Shown in pieces: positions 1-12,800 of a stretch of DNA of 64,000 bases (position 1 is its first letter; every line of letters starts with the position of its first letter). Location of the stretch: the NCBI RefSeq assembly GCF_965363235.1, contig NC_134847.1:51770805-51834804 (forward strand), written 5' to 3'. The stretch comes from Mytilus galloprovincialis. Its lineage: Eukaryota; Mollusca; Bivalvia; Mytilida; Mytilidae. The position numbers and the translations under genes are program-made. Below the pieces are notes generated by a model. That model saw nothing but the letters and a program-made list of their open reading frames with translations. It made no database searches and was not told where the DNA came from.

Positions 1-540
1 AAATTAACTAATAACAGTTTTATCACGTCTTTGTTGTTTAACATCTATGTCGTCTGTCTGCTAAGTACCGAACATGTCCCATACCGAATATCGAAATATA
101 ACTTAGAATATGACTGTTGTCTTTTAATGTTTCTGATATGGTTTCGATTGGATAATGTGTTATGTCTTATCGTTCGAAGTCTAAATAATTATAAAATTGC
201 CTTTCACTACCCGTATTGCCATGAAAGTTTTTGGGAATGGTATTGTGAAAATAATTGCATAAAGTTTGAAATTGCATGTCTGTCACTGTTTGTGATATCA
301 TGTTGTTGTTGTTCTACAGTTTGCATGTTGTGTCGACTATAGTGTTTGTTTGTACGTTTCTCTGTGAAGAGAGTTCATGCATGTGTTTGTGCTGTATATC
401 TGTTACGTAGTGTTGTGATTTTAGATTTTTTTTCTCACCTTGTCATATAAGCAGGAGTTTTGGCTAGCCATAAAAACAGGTTCAACCCACCATTTCTTCT
501 AAAATGTTCTATACCAAATCAGAAATATGACAGTTGTTAT
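1..540. other. Intergenic DNA, no gene seen
   Basis: AT-rich sequence with one chance open frame (31-342) that has no recognisable domain and unbiased codon use. No splice-site pair, RNA gene or repeat structure was recognised. Confidence 0.5.
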
Positions 541-571
541 CAAATAGTTTGTTTCTTTGTAAGTTGGAGTT

Positions 572-910
572 GGTTTTCATTGCACTTCAATGTTCCTGAT
601 GTTCGTTTGTTTCCTCTTATAATTGGCATGTTTCCATCGGTTTTCATTGCACTTCAATGACCCTGATGTTCGTTTGTTTTCCCCTTATAATTGGCATGTT
701 TCCATCGGTTTTCATTGCACTTCAATGTCCCTGATGTTCATTTGTTTCCCCCTTATAATTGTCATGTTTCCATCGGTTTTCATTGCACTTCAATGTTCCT
801 GATGTTCGTTTGTTTTCCTCTTATAATTGGCATGTTTCCATCGGTTTTCATTGCACTTCAATGTTCCTGATGTTCGTTTGTTTTCCCCTTATAATTGGCA
901 TGTTTCCATC
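572..910 (+). repeat. Five-copy tandem array, 67-68 bp unit
   Basis: The start GGTTTTCATTGC recurs at 572, 639, 707, 775 and 843, and a sixth start at 911 runs into a different sequence. Each unit carries a CACTTCAATG stretch, a TGATGTTC stretch and an ATGTTTCCATC end. Units differ by single bases and small indels, so this is a real aged array. The same monomer occurs once, not in tandem, at about 50,490-50,560, where it sits in front of the same flanking module. The array therefore arose by local amplification inside a dispersed repeat. The open frames across it are by-products of the repeat. Confidence 0.85.
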
Positions 911-1010
911 GGTTTTAGTTTGTAACCCGGTTTTGTTTTCTCTAAATCGAATTATGACTTTTGAACACCAGTATACTATTGTTGCTTTTATTCATACATA
1001 TATTTTGGGT
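911..1010 (+). repeat. Dispersed repeat module following the array
   Basis: Shares AGTTTGTAACCCGG, TCTCTAAATCG and TATGACTTTTGAACACC with the copy at 50,540-50,640, and a looser version lies at 61,020-61,125. Same strand in all three places. Function unknown; it behaves as a dispersed repeat rather than a gene. Confidence 0.7.
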
Positions 1011-1317
1011 TCAAACCAGATTTGCCAATTAGTATGTGTTTGTTCTCCATAGAGCAAGCAGCATTTGGGAGTAAGGGCAAAGATTGGTTTGCCTTGGAGT
1101 CATTAATAAATAGAATGGCATGTCTTCCTGCAAACTGTTACCTTGTTAATTAGCACATTGAAGGTTTAGGACTAAGAAGGGTTTATAGTCATACATAGAT
1201 TTTATGTTCTTGTCATAAAAAATCCTTTTAATTTGCCACTAGACATTAAACAGTCGTCCATCATAATCAGCATGGTATGTATAAATATGATCTTAATTTG
1301 CCACTAAAAAGTAATAT

Positions 1318-1610
1318 CACAAAAATACTTAACACCAAGGAAAATTCAAAATGGAAAGTCCCTAATCAAATGGCAAAATCATAAGCTTAAACACATCAAA
1401 CGAATGGGAAACTGTCATATTCCTGACTTGGTACAGGCATTTTCTTAAGTAGAAAACAGTGGATTAATTGTATAACTTTATGTATGAAGGTGCAAATATT
1501 TAAAGAAGACAGCCATCTGTAATGATTGACGTCAAAAGGATGTATCACATGTATCGGAAGTGATGGTAACAGCTGGTACTGCCCTTCATGGTAAAGTAGG
1601 CTACATATAA
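1318..1610 (+). repeat. SINE-like repeat family A, copy 1
   Basis: Contains the family landmarks: a CAAAAATACT start, a CAAATGGCAAAATCA block, ACACATCAAACGAATGG, and TCATATTCCTGACTTGGTAC followed by a GTAGAAAAC block. Related copies start near 40,080, 45,990, 47,290, 52,295, 53,865 and 62,600, all on the plus strand. No coding capacity. The right part of this copy contains a TGACGTCA palindrome at about 1,528. Confidence 0.75.
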
Positions 1611-1984
1611 ATGATAAAACTATATTAAGTATTTTTTAATATTTTTTATTTTTCAAATTGGAGGACCAGATTTAATGATATTTTTTATACTATTTTTGTA
1701 CATTTTTTTAAATTTCATGATATGCAAAAATCAAAAGAGAGTTCATTTTTACATAAATTTGTAAAATTTATAAATTCTATTTATAACCATAAGAATAATT
1801 ATATATGTCATCATGTACAAATTTTTATTCAATAAATTTAACCCCAATTATCCCTATAATTTGACACTGGTAAACTGGCAAAAAAGTTTGCAATAAATCT
1901 ATCATCTGAACCTTTCTATTAGAATGACTAAATGCATATATAATCTAATCATCCTAAAATTTTAAAAACCAGATGCTCCGCAGG
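1611..1984. other. AT-rich spacer, nothing recognised
   Basis: Very AT-rich, with runs of T and A. No gene, no splice signals worth noting and no repeat structure seen before the element that begins near 1,985. Confidence 0.4.
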
Positions 1985-3815
1985 GCGTAGCTTTATACGA
2001 CCGCAGAGGTTGAACCCTGAACGGTTAGGGCAAGTATGGACACAACATTCAAGCTGGATTCAGCTCTAAATTTGGATTGTGATTAAATAGTTGACACAGC
2101 ATAGGTTTCTGACACAGAATGAATGTGTTCTAATGAACTTAAAATTTTTGTTTCTCTTAGAGCAATTCACTATGCTGTTGAATATTAATCCTCTCAAAAA
2201 AATGTTTGAAGAAATTTTCTTTTTTATTTATGAAATTTCAAATGAGAAAAATTGAACCCAATTTTTTTAATCACATCCCCCTTTCCCTTATTCCAAAACT
2301 AATCTCAATTAAAATTTCTAATGGAGTTTGCAACAATAACTACTCATTTAAATACATCATAAAATATTAAGATGTAAAAAAACTGCTTGTTATCACTGAA
2401 TGGTAAAGATTATTTTAATTTATCAGTTGGTAGTAAAAAGTGAATATACATTGTATATTGTATATAACAAAGATTTAAGTTGATTCTGGACAAAGAAAGA
2501 TAACTCCAATTAAAAAAAAATCTTGCTATTGCACAATATTTTGCAATTAGATATTTCTTGCTTACTATTCTGGACAAAGAAAGATAACTCTAATTAAAAA
2601 AAAATTTGATATTTCACAATATTGTGCAATTAGATATTTCTTGCCATTGCGCAATACTGTGCAATTGAAAAGACTTGCTATTGCACAATACTTAATATAA
2701 TAATTTTAGATCCTGATTTGGACCAACTTGAAAACTGGGCCCATAATAAAAAATCTAAGTACATTTTTGGATTCAGCATATCAAAGAACTTCAAGATTTC
2801 AATTTTTGTTAAAATCAGACTAAGTTTAATTTTGGACCCTTTGGACTTTAGTGTAGACCAATTTGAAAACAGGACCAAAAATGAAGAATCTACATACACA
2901 GTTAGATTTGGTATATCAAAGAACCCCATTTATTCAATTTTTGATGAAATCAAACAAAGTTTAATTTTGGACCCCGATTTGGACCAACTTGAAAACTGGG
3001 CCAATAATCAAGAATCTAAGTACATTTTTAGATTCAGCATATCAAAGAACCTAACTGATTCATTTTTTGTCAAAATCAAACTAAGTTTAATTTTGGACCC
3101 TTTGGACCTTAATGTAGACCAATTTGAAAACGGGACCAAAAGTTAAGAATCTACATACACAGTCATGACAGTTAGATTCAGCATATCAAAGAACCCCAAT
3201 TATTCAATTTTGATGAAATCAAACAAAAGTTTAATTTTGGACCCTTTGGGCCCCTTATTATGTTGGGACCAAAACTCCCAAAATCAAACCCAACCTTTCT
3301 TTTATGGTCATAAACCTTGTGTTTAAATTTCATAGATTTCTATTTACTTATACTAATGTTATTGTGCGAAAACCAAGAATAATGCTTATTTGGGCCCTTT
3401 TTTGGTCCCTAATTCCTAAACTGTTGAGACCAAAACTCCCAAAATCAATCCCAACCGTTCTTTTGTGGTCATAAACCTTGTGTCAAAATTTCATAGATTT
3501 CTATTAACTTAAACTAAAGTTATAGTGCGAAAACCAAGAAAATGCTTATTTGGGCCCTTTTTGGCCCCTAATTCCTAAAATGTTGGGACCAAAACTCCCA
3601 AAATCAATACCAACCTTCCTTTTGTGGTCATAAACCTTGTGTTAAAATTTCATAGATTTCCATTCACTTTTACTAAAGTTAGAGTGCGAAAACTAAAAGT
3701 ATTCGGACGCCGGACGACGACGACGACGACGCCGACGACGACGACGACAACGCCGACGCCAACGTGATAGCAATATACGACGAAAATTTTTTCAAAATTT
3801 GCGGTCGTATAAAAA
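1985..3815. mobile_element. Non-autonomous element with internal tandem blocks and inverted ends
   Basis: Bounded by TTTATACGACCGC at about 1,992 and its reverse complement GCGGTCGTATAAA at about 3,801. Inside are three successive repeat blocks: a pair of about 105 bp units at 2,485-2,700, a block with GGACC..TTGGACC landmarks at 2,700-3,250 of roughly 140 bp period, and three units of roughly 170 bp at 3,260-3,690 with CCAAAACTCCCAAAATCA landmarks. Just before the right end is a (CGA)n-type stretch at 3,708-3,760. No transposase is visible, so the element must be mobilised in trans. The frames at 2,678-3,146 only follow the repeat unit. Confidence 0.75.
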
Positions 3816-3990
3816 TGTATGGGTTCTGCAGAACCCAGTGTCTTGCCTACTTTTGCTGATAATTGCAGGGTCAACAAAAATGAGGAAAAAAATGAATAAA
3901 AAAATTCCTCTTGATACTATATTTTGATGGTAAGAAGCTTCTGTCTAAGTTTGGTAAAAATCCAGGATAGTTTATAAATAGTAATCAATG
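3816..3990 (+). repeat. Start of a dispersed element with a 16 bp perfect palindrome
   Basis: Begins with the palindrome GGGTTCTGCAGAACCC at 3,821-3,836, then follows the copy at 61,354-61,640 through TTTTGCTG, TCAACAAAAATGAGGAAAA, and AATCCAGGATAGTTTA. It abuts the right end of the preceding element directly, and it breaks off before the GC-rich end seen in the other copy. Confidence 0.75.
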
Positions 3991-6694
3991 AGGTCATTAG
4001 GTAATTAACTTAATGCAAATTTTCCTATAATTCATTTAGATTCATAAGATATTGTTGACTAAATGGTTGTAATAAGCTCTACAAAAAATAATCACGGAAA
4101 AATGCATTCCTTTATAATATATCCTTATATAAATTTTCACTTTGGTGGTCATGTGAAATAATTTTTGGGAGGAAACTTGATAATATTATGCATAAAAAAA
4201 TTGAGTACAAGTTTGTGCCGGTACATTGATAGCATCTCTAGGGTAAAATTCAGTAATTTTCGTAAAATATTGTATAGTGAAATTTCAAGTGGCCATGCTC
4301 TTATGTTATCACAACAGCCCATGTAAAGATTTGATACAACAATGATGATCTATATGTGTTTAAACAGATGTGGTACACCCCATCCAAAAATAATAAAAAT
4401 AACCACCCCAAAAAACACCTCACGTAAACTTATGACACTAATATAAGTACAGACTAGTAACACAAATAATAATAATTTGACTTAGAACTAATGAATAATA
4501 TACATACTACTAATTAAACTGATAATCTACAAATAAAAAAATAAACAAATACACAGGAATTTTCAAAAATATTAAGAATGGCTATCATAAAACCATTTAT
4601 TCATGATTATTGTAATATTTACATGTATATCACAGTTCACATTCAATTAATAATTCAAATGTTGAGGATAAACTGACTGGAAACCAAAATGCTGTTAAAA
4701 ATTCAATAACACATATATTTAATTTAAAGGCAAGTGACTCTTAATCTGACAAAATTTTGGCTATCATAAATAAAGACATTTATCACCACAACTGTACAAA
4801 TAAATCGAAATATGTGTTAACATGGGATTACCCACTATTCTATACATGTATAAAGTGCATATAAATATCCCCAATGTCTTCATTATTGAGAATATTTACA
4901 CATAGTTTTGGGGTCAGTGACCTATAAATCTAATAGGTTAGAAAAAGGGAAGGAAAGTGTTGTTCCTGAAATTTTAAATTGTAGCATTAGTAGCTATAGA
5001 CTTTCTTTATATGTCTGACATTAAAATTTTTTGAAAAATAACACTGTATGATTGTCAGGTAACTTTTTTTCACCTCATTAACTATTCATTGGTATGTATC
5101 ATTGAATCAAAGAAATAAAAGACATACAAATAACTTTAAAAGAAAAGTTACAAATTACAAATCTTTTATACTAGTTTGATCTTCAAAATAGTCATCAATA
5201 TATAATTTGACCAAACTATTGGTATTGGTTTCCAATAGCCTCTTATTCTTTAATTTCCATACAATCAGTATCATGTGGTTTTTGTCAAAAAATCACTATG
5301 TAATTTGATATCATAATTATAACTTTTATATAAATGCATTACTTATTTGACTAAATTTATGAGTTATAACTTCTTTATGGCACATTATTTGAATTTAAAT
5401 TTTTAAGATTAAAAAAAATCATTTATAACACTATGAATATTAAACAAATATAATAAACAAGACACAAAGCATTTGTAAATGTGTTAAGAACCTTCACAAA
5501 ATAAAAACAAATCACTGGTTTCAAATATGAGGATTTTATGTCTTTGAGACTAGCTTCAAAAATAAAAAAGTGTATAGAATTGCAATTTTTTTTCAGAATG
5601 CCATACAATGGACAAACCTTTTAGTGGAGTTTAAAAAGTATAAATAATAACAACAATATCAACCAATTATCACATTCTGTAAATATATAAAATGCAAGCA
5701 GTAAGGACAATATCTGCACAATACTGGAATGTATGGGAAAGGGAAGTATAAATATCTAGAGTTAACTCCCTTTTTAAATTGTAGTTATTGCCTATCATTT
5801 CCTGCAGCAGTAGTTTTGTAGAAAATACATACTGACAAAGACATTCAAAACAAGTTTACTTTTACATTTTTTTTAAATTTGATTGATATATGACGTAAGT
5901 CAATAAAGGGAGACCTGACACACAGTTTTAACTTAAACTTTGATGAACAGACAAGAGTTTCCTTTTCTATTTAAATAAATATATCCAACGGTGAAAAACA
6001 AATGTTAAAGAAGCAGAGGAAATAAAGTCTATTCTAAGATTTATATATTTGAATTTAGTTTTAATTAATATCATAAACTCTCATATCAATATTCTGGCAA
6101 ATCCAAGATAGCTGCCTATCTAAACTAGAGACTAAATGGAGCATGTATTCCTCATAAATTAAAATCACTGCAATATGACAAAGGTTTCTTTCGCTCATAG
6201 TACCATTTACTAGACTAAAAAAATCAAAATCAAAGGGACATTACTGATCTAACTAAAATGATTAAGTTCTAGCAAAAGAGTTAATTTTGATTTTATGTAG
6301 ACAAATAGGACAGAAGACAACTGATAAATGCCAAACAATGGCAATAGCCCACGTTGTCCTTCTAGGCAAGGTAAGCTAATAAAAAAAAAGCTTCTTACAA
6401 TTGAAAATTCATTAATAACTTTTAGCAATACTCTTTTGTTATTCTTAAACATTTACGTCTGACTATTAAATTCAAAAGTTGAAAAGCAAAATGTCTTATT
6501 AAATATACACAAATTCTTTTAAAAACTTCTAAAAAATCTATATCAAACTTCTATTATAAAAAAAAAAAATCAGACCTAGTAAAGATAAATACATAATTTT
6601 TGTATAATACAAATTATTTTGTTTCTTTTCATCATTAAAAAATTTTATATAAAATTTTGTAGTAGATTTGTGCCTAAATGTTTTTTCTTGAAGG
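3991..6694. other. Region downstream of the carrier stop codon, possible 3' UTR
   Basis: AT-rich, free of the dispersed repeats that fill the rest of the window, and directly downstream (minus strand) of the stop codon at 6,695. Part of it may be the 3' untranslated region of the carrier gene. TTTATT (AATAAA on the minus strand) occurs near 4,596 but no poly(A) site can be fixed. The short open frames here (5,423-5,608; 6,249-6,452) show no domain. Confidence 0.35.
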
Positions 6695-6848
6695 TCAAGA
6701 TCTGTACTTGGTATAGAGTTTTATTGTATGCTCTACTGGTTCCAGCCAATAGACCGTCTGTGCCACACCAAACAAAATGGCTATAGCTATAATCCTACTG
6801 GTACCTCCTTTATAGAAAGCTGTCCATCCCTCAGTCTTATATATTTTC
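6695..6848 (-). CDS. SLC25A22: Carrier coding exon 9 (stop codon)
   Basis: Carries EGWTAFYKG, the sixth helix and a short hydrophilic tail ending at TGA (6,695-6,697). Acceptor TGTTTCAG. Confidence 0.92.
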
Positions 6849-9800
6849 CTGAAACATTAATCAAATTACCGGGTTATTATCAATAGTATCACCACTTACA
6901 CAGAAATTTAATAGATGGTAAAACAAGCTGCTGATTTCATATTAGTTGTTTTTTCCCTAGTACCAATCGTCCGAGTTAAGCCAATTACAGCTGATTTCAT
7001 ATTAGTTGTTTTTTCCCTAGTACCAATCGTTCGAGTTAAGCCAATTACAGCTGATTTCATATTAGTTGTTTTTTCCCTAGTACCAATCGTTGGAGTTAAG
7101 CCAATTACAGCTGATTTTTACAGGCAGCACATATGTTGTGTTGTTACAATAAAGTCAAAGCTATGGTTAGGGTTGAACGCTCACAAACATGTTTGTCTCA
7201 TTGTTACAATAAAGTCAAAGCTATGGTTAGGGTTGAACGCTCACAAACATGTTTACCACTTGATAATTGGTGGAGATTGGTCTCATTGGAAATCATATCA
7301 CATCTTCTGTATTAATATTCTTATCTTATTTTGAAGGACCAGTTCTAGAACAGCTATCATCATCTACACTTGAGGAAAAAAAATATATAGACCTGAATCT
7401 GCTATTAACTTATGTGTTTAAATATCCCTTTAGTATCTTTTGACTCACCTAAAACAATCAGTTATGCCAGCATAAGTTTTTTCATTCTTTCCTTTTGTAA
7501 GAGTCTGTAATCTTGTCTTTACAACTAAAAAGAATAAATAAAATGAAATGACTGTTTTAATGAGTGTGTATTCCTTACATTAACTGATTTCATTTATTTG
7601 TAGTTATGTGATCAACAGAATCAAAGTAAAACAATCTTATTCTACTAGAGGCATTGCAAGAAAACCTTGTCTCAAATATTATTTTTGTCATTTGACTGGC
7701 TTACTTCCTATGTGGTCTTATTGTTTATATTCTTGATTAAGTAATATATTATTGTGCACCAATTAATTAATATTGATCCCCTGCAATGATGACATACTAC
7801 TGTAAATTCAGATATTATTGCCAGCATTTATTATTGCGATTTTGTCATTTTAAGACTAAATTGCGATTTGATTTTTTGCAATATTGAGAAAAATCATGTT
7901 TAATTCATATAAAAAATATCAAAATAAGAGTTTAAATTATTGCGATTATAACCCTGTCGTATTTCCACAATAATAAAAACATTGCAATAATTTCTAAATT
8001 AACAGTACATAGTGTGCTAGTGACCTAATACGATATATATAAGGGGTAAGTAATCTTTTAAGGAATAAATCTAAAGTATGGGTAACCGTGCTATCTTTCA
8101 TGCAAGTCCGCCAAAATTGCCCAACAAGAAAAAAAACACCTTTCTACTTTTGAAGTGTCAGAAATGACATAAACTATATGACCTGTTGTCTCATTTGTGT
8201 AATGTTGTTTGTCTTTTTCATCAGTTTTTGACATGGTGTTGTTAAGATTGCTTTTGACAATCAAATATCACATTGATATCATTCTTCTTTCTTGTACAGA
8301 AAATATTCCATTGACAGAAATGTAAACAAATGTTCCTTGATAATACAAGTTTCATAAAGTATCAAGTATTTTAACCACATAATAAGTTTACTTTTTAGTT
8401 AACAATATCTACAAGAATAAAATTGAGAATGGAAATGGGGAATGTGTCAAAGAGACAGCAACCCGATCATAGAGCAGACAACAGCAGAAGGTCACCAACA
8501 AGTCTTCAATTCAGCAAGAAATTCCCACACCCAGAGGCTTCCTTCAGCTGGCCCTAAACAAATATACATACTAGTTCAGTGATAATGAATGCCATATTGT
8601 ACACAAGAAACTACTACTGTATTAAAACTAAAAACTTACCATCAAAGGGGTTAACTGAGAGGGAAGCAACAGCCCCAGATATAAATGCTGAGGAAAAACT
8701 AACATATATCTTTTTTTCATTTTCTTTGTGTCCCTGTAAGAAATATTATAACTCTAGAATATACTTCTACATATATAACAGGATTTAGACATGTCACATT
8801 AAGGACAGATTATGTACAAATCAAAACCTGGCTACTATTGGTCTTGTCTTTTAGTTAGAGATCTCTACTGTTTTATTATACTTTGGATTATTTGAAGGGC
8901 ATTCATTAATTTAATAGATTTCCAAGGAATAAAGGTGAACCACAAATTTGGATTAAAAAAATAATACATTTTTTTAAATACCTTAATTCTAAGCAAAATT
9001 TGTTTAAAATTTACAGAGATTTTTTTTTAAATGCAAAATTGGAGATGGGGTTAATGTTATTAAACTGTAATTATAACTATCCAGTTCTATTTGCAGGAAT
9101 TATCTAAATTAATACAATCATTCCTATATATTACAAAGGTATTTCCGTTAAGGTGCAAGTAAATACATGTACTGCAATTTTGACAGCATTTTATAAGAGT
9201 AAGCAATATAGAAAAAATATAGCATATACAGTGTAACCTGCTTAATATGACTCCTGAGTATTCCAACATCCTGCTTTAACCGACACATTTTTATGGTCCC
9301 AAAAATATGCCTATCCTAGCAGAAAAAACCTGAATATTCCGACACCCTGCTTAATCCGACATTTTTTCTGGCCCCTAAGTGTGTTGGATTACACAGGTTA
9401 CACTGAATAAATATGTTTTGAAAAAAGTGTAAGGTATTAATTATATATCAAATAAAATTGAAAATAAAACATAACATAACCATTTAAAAAATTTGTAACA
9501 ATGATCGTTTCTAGGTTAAAAATAAACTCTCATGTAAAAGAGCTGCTTACTCTCTAGAGAATGTAAGTTCAACCTTTTTTGGAGGAGTTATTGTAACTAA
9601 TTCTTTATTTCTATGTGTAGTATTTTGTGGTTAAATCATTATTTCACCTAGAGTTTAACAAGAGTGCACACACTGAAATGTCTCCCCTTCTTTACTAATC
9701 ATTGATATTATGTTGTATAAAGCTTTATTACAACTGTCACATAAACTTAACATTAACCAAGATAGCTAAACAAAGACCAATGAACCATGAAAATGAGGTC

Positions 9801-12800
9801 AAGGTCAGATGAACCATGCCAGGCAGACATGTACAGCTAACAAAGCTTCCATACAACAAATATAGTTGACCTATTACTTCTATTTAAAGAAAAATAGACC
9901 AAAACACAAAAACTTAACACTGTGCAATGAACCGTGCAATTGAGGTCATGGTCAAATAAAACCTGCGGGACTGACATATAGATCATAATATATTCCTATA
10001 CACCAAATATAGTTGACTTTTGGCATATAATATTAGATAAAAAGACCAAAACTTAAAAACTTAACTTTGACCACTGAACCATGAAAATGAGGTCAAGGTC
10101 AGATGACATCTGCCCGCTAGACATGTACACCTTACAATCATTCCATACAACAAATATAGTAGACCTATTGCATAAAGTATGAGAAAAACAGACCAAAACA
10201 CAAAAACTTAACTATAACCACTGAACCATGAAAATGAGGTCAAGGTCAGATGACACCTGCCAGTTGGACATGTACACCTTCCAGTCCTTCCATACACCAA
10301 ATATACTAGCCCTATTGCTTATAGTATCTGAGATATGGACTTGACCACCAAAACTTAACCTTGTTCACTGATCCATGAAATGAGGTCGAGGTCAAGTGAA
10401 AACTGTCTGACGGGCATGAGGACCTTGCAAGGTACGCACATACCAAATATAGTTATCCTATTACTTATAATATGAGAGAATTCAACATTACAAATATTCT
10501 GATCTTTTTTTTCAAGTGGTCACTGAACCATGAAAATGAGGTCAAGGACATTGGACATGTGACTGACGGAAACTTCGTAACATGAGGCATCTATATACAA
10601 AGTATGAAGCATCCAGGTCTTTCACCTTCTAAAATATAAACCTTTTAAGAAGTTAGCTAACGCCGCTGCCGCCGGATCACTATCCCTATGTTGAGCTTTC
10701 TGCAACAAAAGTTGCAGGCTCGACCGACAAAAATTAAATTGGCTATGTTTTAGTGTAATTTTAGGTTAGTAATAATAATGTGCAGTTTAAAAAATAATAT
10801 AAGTGAATTCTACTGAAAGAAGGAAAGGTGTAAACAAACAGATTTCCTTTAGATAATGTTCCCAAAGATTTAAAACTTGTATTCATTCAATCTTTGTGCA
10901 GAAAGTTTTCACATTTTGTTGCTTATAGTCAAGTAAAAGGTTGCTAGCTTCTCTAATTAAAGTAAAAAAAAGGTGCTATGTTACCTGTTATGAGAATGAT
11001 AGTTTAGAATTTAGAGCATTTAGAATTAATTCAATTAATGAAAAAGACAGAGCTTTTATTTATAAAGGATAAGGCTGAAATAACATGATGCATATGTGCT
11101 CACACATACCTTAATTATACATGATGTTGTTATATCATTAACAGACTAAGCTTTAGTACATTGTATCATTCACAGAAACTCTGATCAAAATTTGATATTA
11201 AACATCTTCATCATTTCTCGCTCAAGAACCCTTTTTCCTCGCTCCTTATCAAATCAAGAACCCGTTTTATAGTGATTTAGGAATAAGCTTAGTACAGATT
11301 GTGAAATGTTAAAACACAGCAACTCTATAATAAAAACTAGAGGCTCTAAAGAGCCTGTGTCGCTCATCTTGGTCTATGTGAATATTAAACAATGGACACA
11401 GATGGATTCATGACAAAATTGTGTTTTGGTGATGGTGATGTGTTTGTAGATGTTACTTTACTAAACATTCTTGCTGCTTACAATTATCTCTATCTATAAC
11501 AGTACTTTCTGTGGAAAATGTTATTGAAAATCTTCAAATTTTAAAAAATGAAGGGCAATAACTCCTTAGGGAGTCAATTGACTATTTTGGTCATGCTGAC
11601 TTATTTTTAGTTCTTACTTTGCTGTACATTATTGCTGTTTACAGTTTATCTCTATCTATAATAATATTCAAGATAATAACAAAAAAACAGCAAAATTTCC
11701 TCAAAATTACCAATTCAGGGGCAGCAACCTAACAACCGATTGTCCGATTCATCTGAAAATTCCAGGGCAGATAAATCGTGACCTGATCAACAATTTTACT
11801 TCCTGTCAGATTTGCTCTTAATGCTTTGGTTTTTGAGTTATAAGCCAAAAACTGCATTTTACCCCCATGTTCTATTTTTAGCCATGGCGGCCATCTTGGT
11901 TTGTTGGCCGAGTTACCGGACACATTATTTTAACTAGATACCCCAATAATTATTATGGCTAAGTTTGGTTAAATTTGGCCCAGTAGTTTCAGAGGAGAAG
12001 ATTTTTCTAAAAGATTACTAAGATTTACGAAAAATGGTTAAAAATTTACTATAAAGGGCAATAACTCCTAAAGTGGTCAACTGACCATTTTGGTCATGTT
12101 GACTTATTTGTAGATCTTACTTTGCTGAACATTATTGCTGTTTACAGTTTATCTCTATCTATAATAATATTCAAGATAATAACCAAAAACAGCAAAATTT
12201 CCTTAAAATTACCATTTAAGGGGCAGCAACCCAACAACGAAATATCCGATTCATCTGAAAATTTCAGGGCAGATAGATCTTGACCTGATGAACAATTCTA
12301 CCCCCATGTCAGATTTGCTCTAAATGCTTTGGTTTTTGAGTTATAAGCCAAAAACTGCATTTTACCCCATGTTCTATTTTTAGCCATGGTGGCCATCTTG
12401 GTTGGTTGGCCGGGTCACCGTACACATTTTTAAACTAGATACCCCAATAATAATTGTGGCCAGGTTTGGTTTAATTTGGCCCAGTAGTTTCAGAGGAGAA
12501 GATTTTTGTAAAAGTTAACGACGGACGCTGACGGACGCAAAGTGATGGGAAAAGCTCACTTGGCCCTTCGGGCCAGGTGAGCTAAAAATGGTTAAAAATT
12601 GACTATAAAGGGCAATAACTCCTAAAGGGGTCAACTGACCATTTTGGTCATGTTGACTTTTTTGTAGATCTTACTTTGCTGAACATTATTGCTATTACAG
12701 TTTATCTCTATCTATAATTATATTCAAGATAATAACCAAAAACGGTGAAATTTCCTTAAAATGACCAATTTTGGGGCAGCAACCCAACAACGGGTTGTCC

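Noticed and set aside
3650..3877. Open frame with a long Val/Gly run on the minus strand
   Set aside because: It is the (CGA)n tract at the end of the 1,985-3,815 element read in one frame.
6930..7256. 60 bp duplications as a line-width artefact of a sequence file
   Set aside because: Units of array 1 carry different substitutions and the arrays are two unrelated sequences, so a text duplication is unlikely, though reads should be checked.
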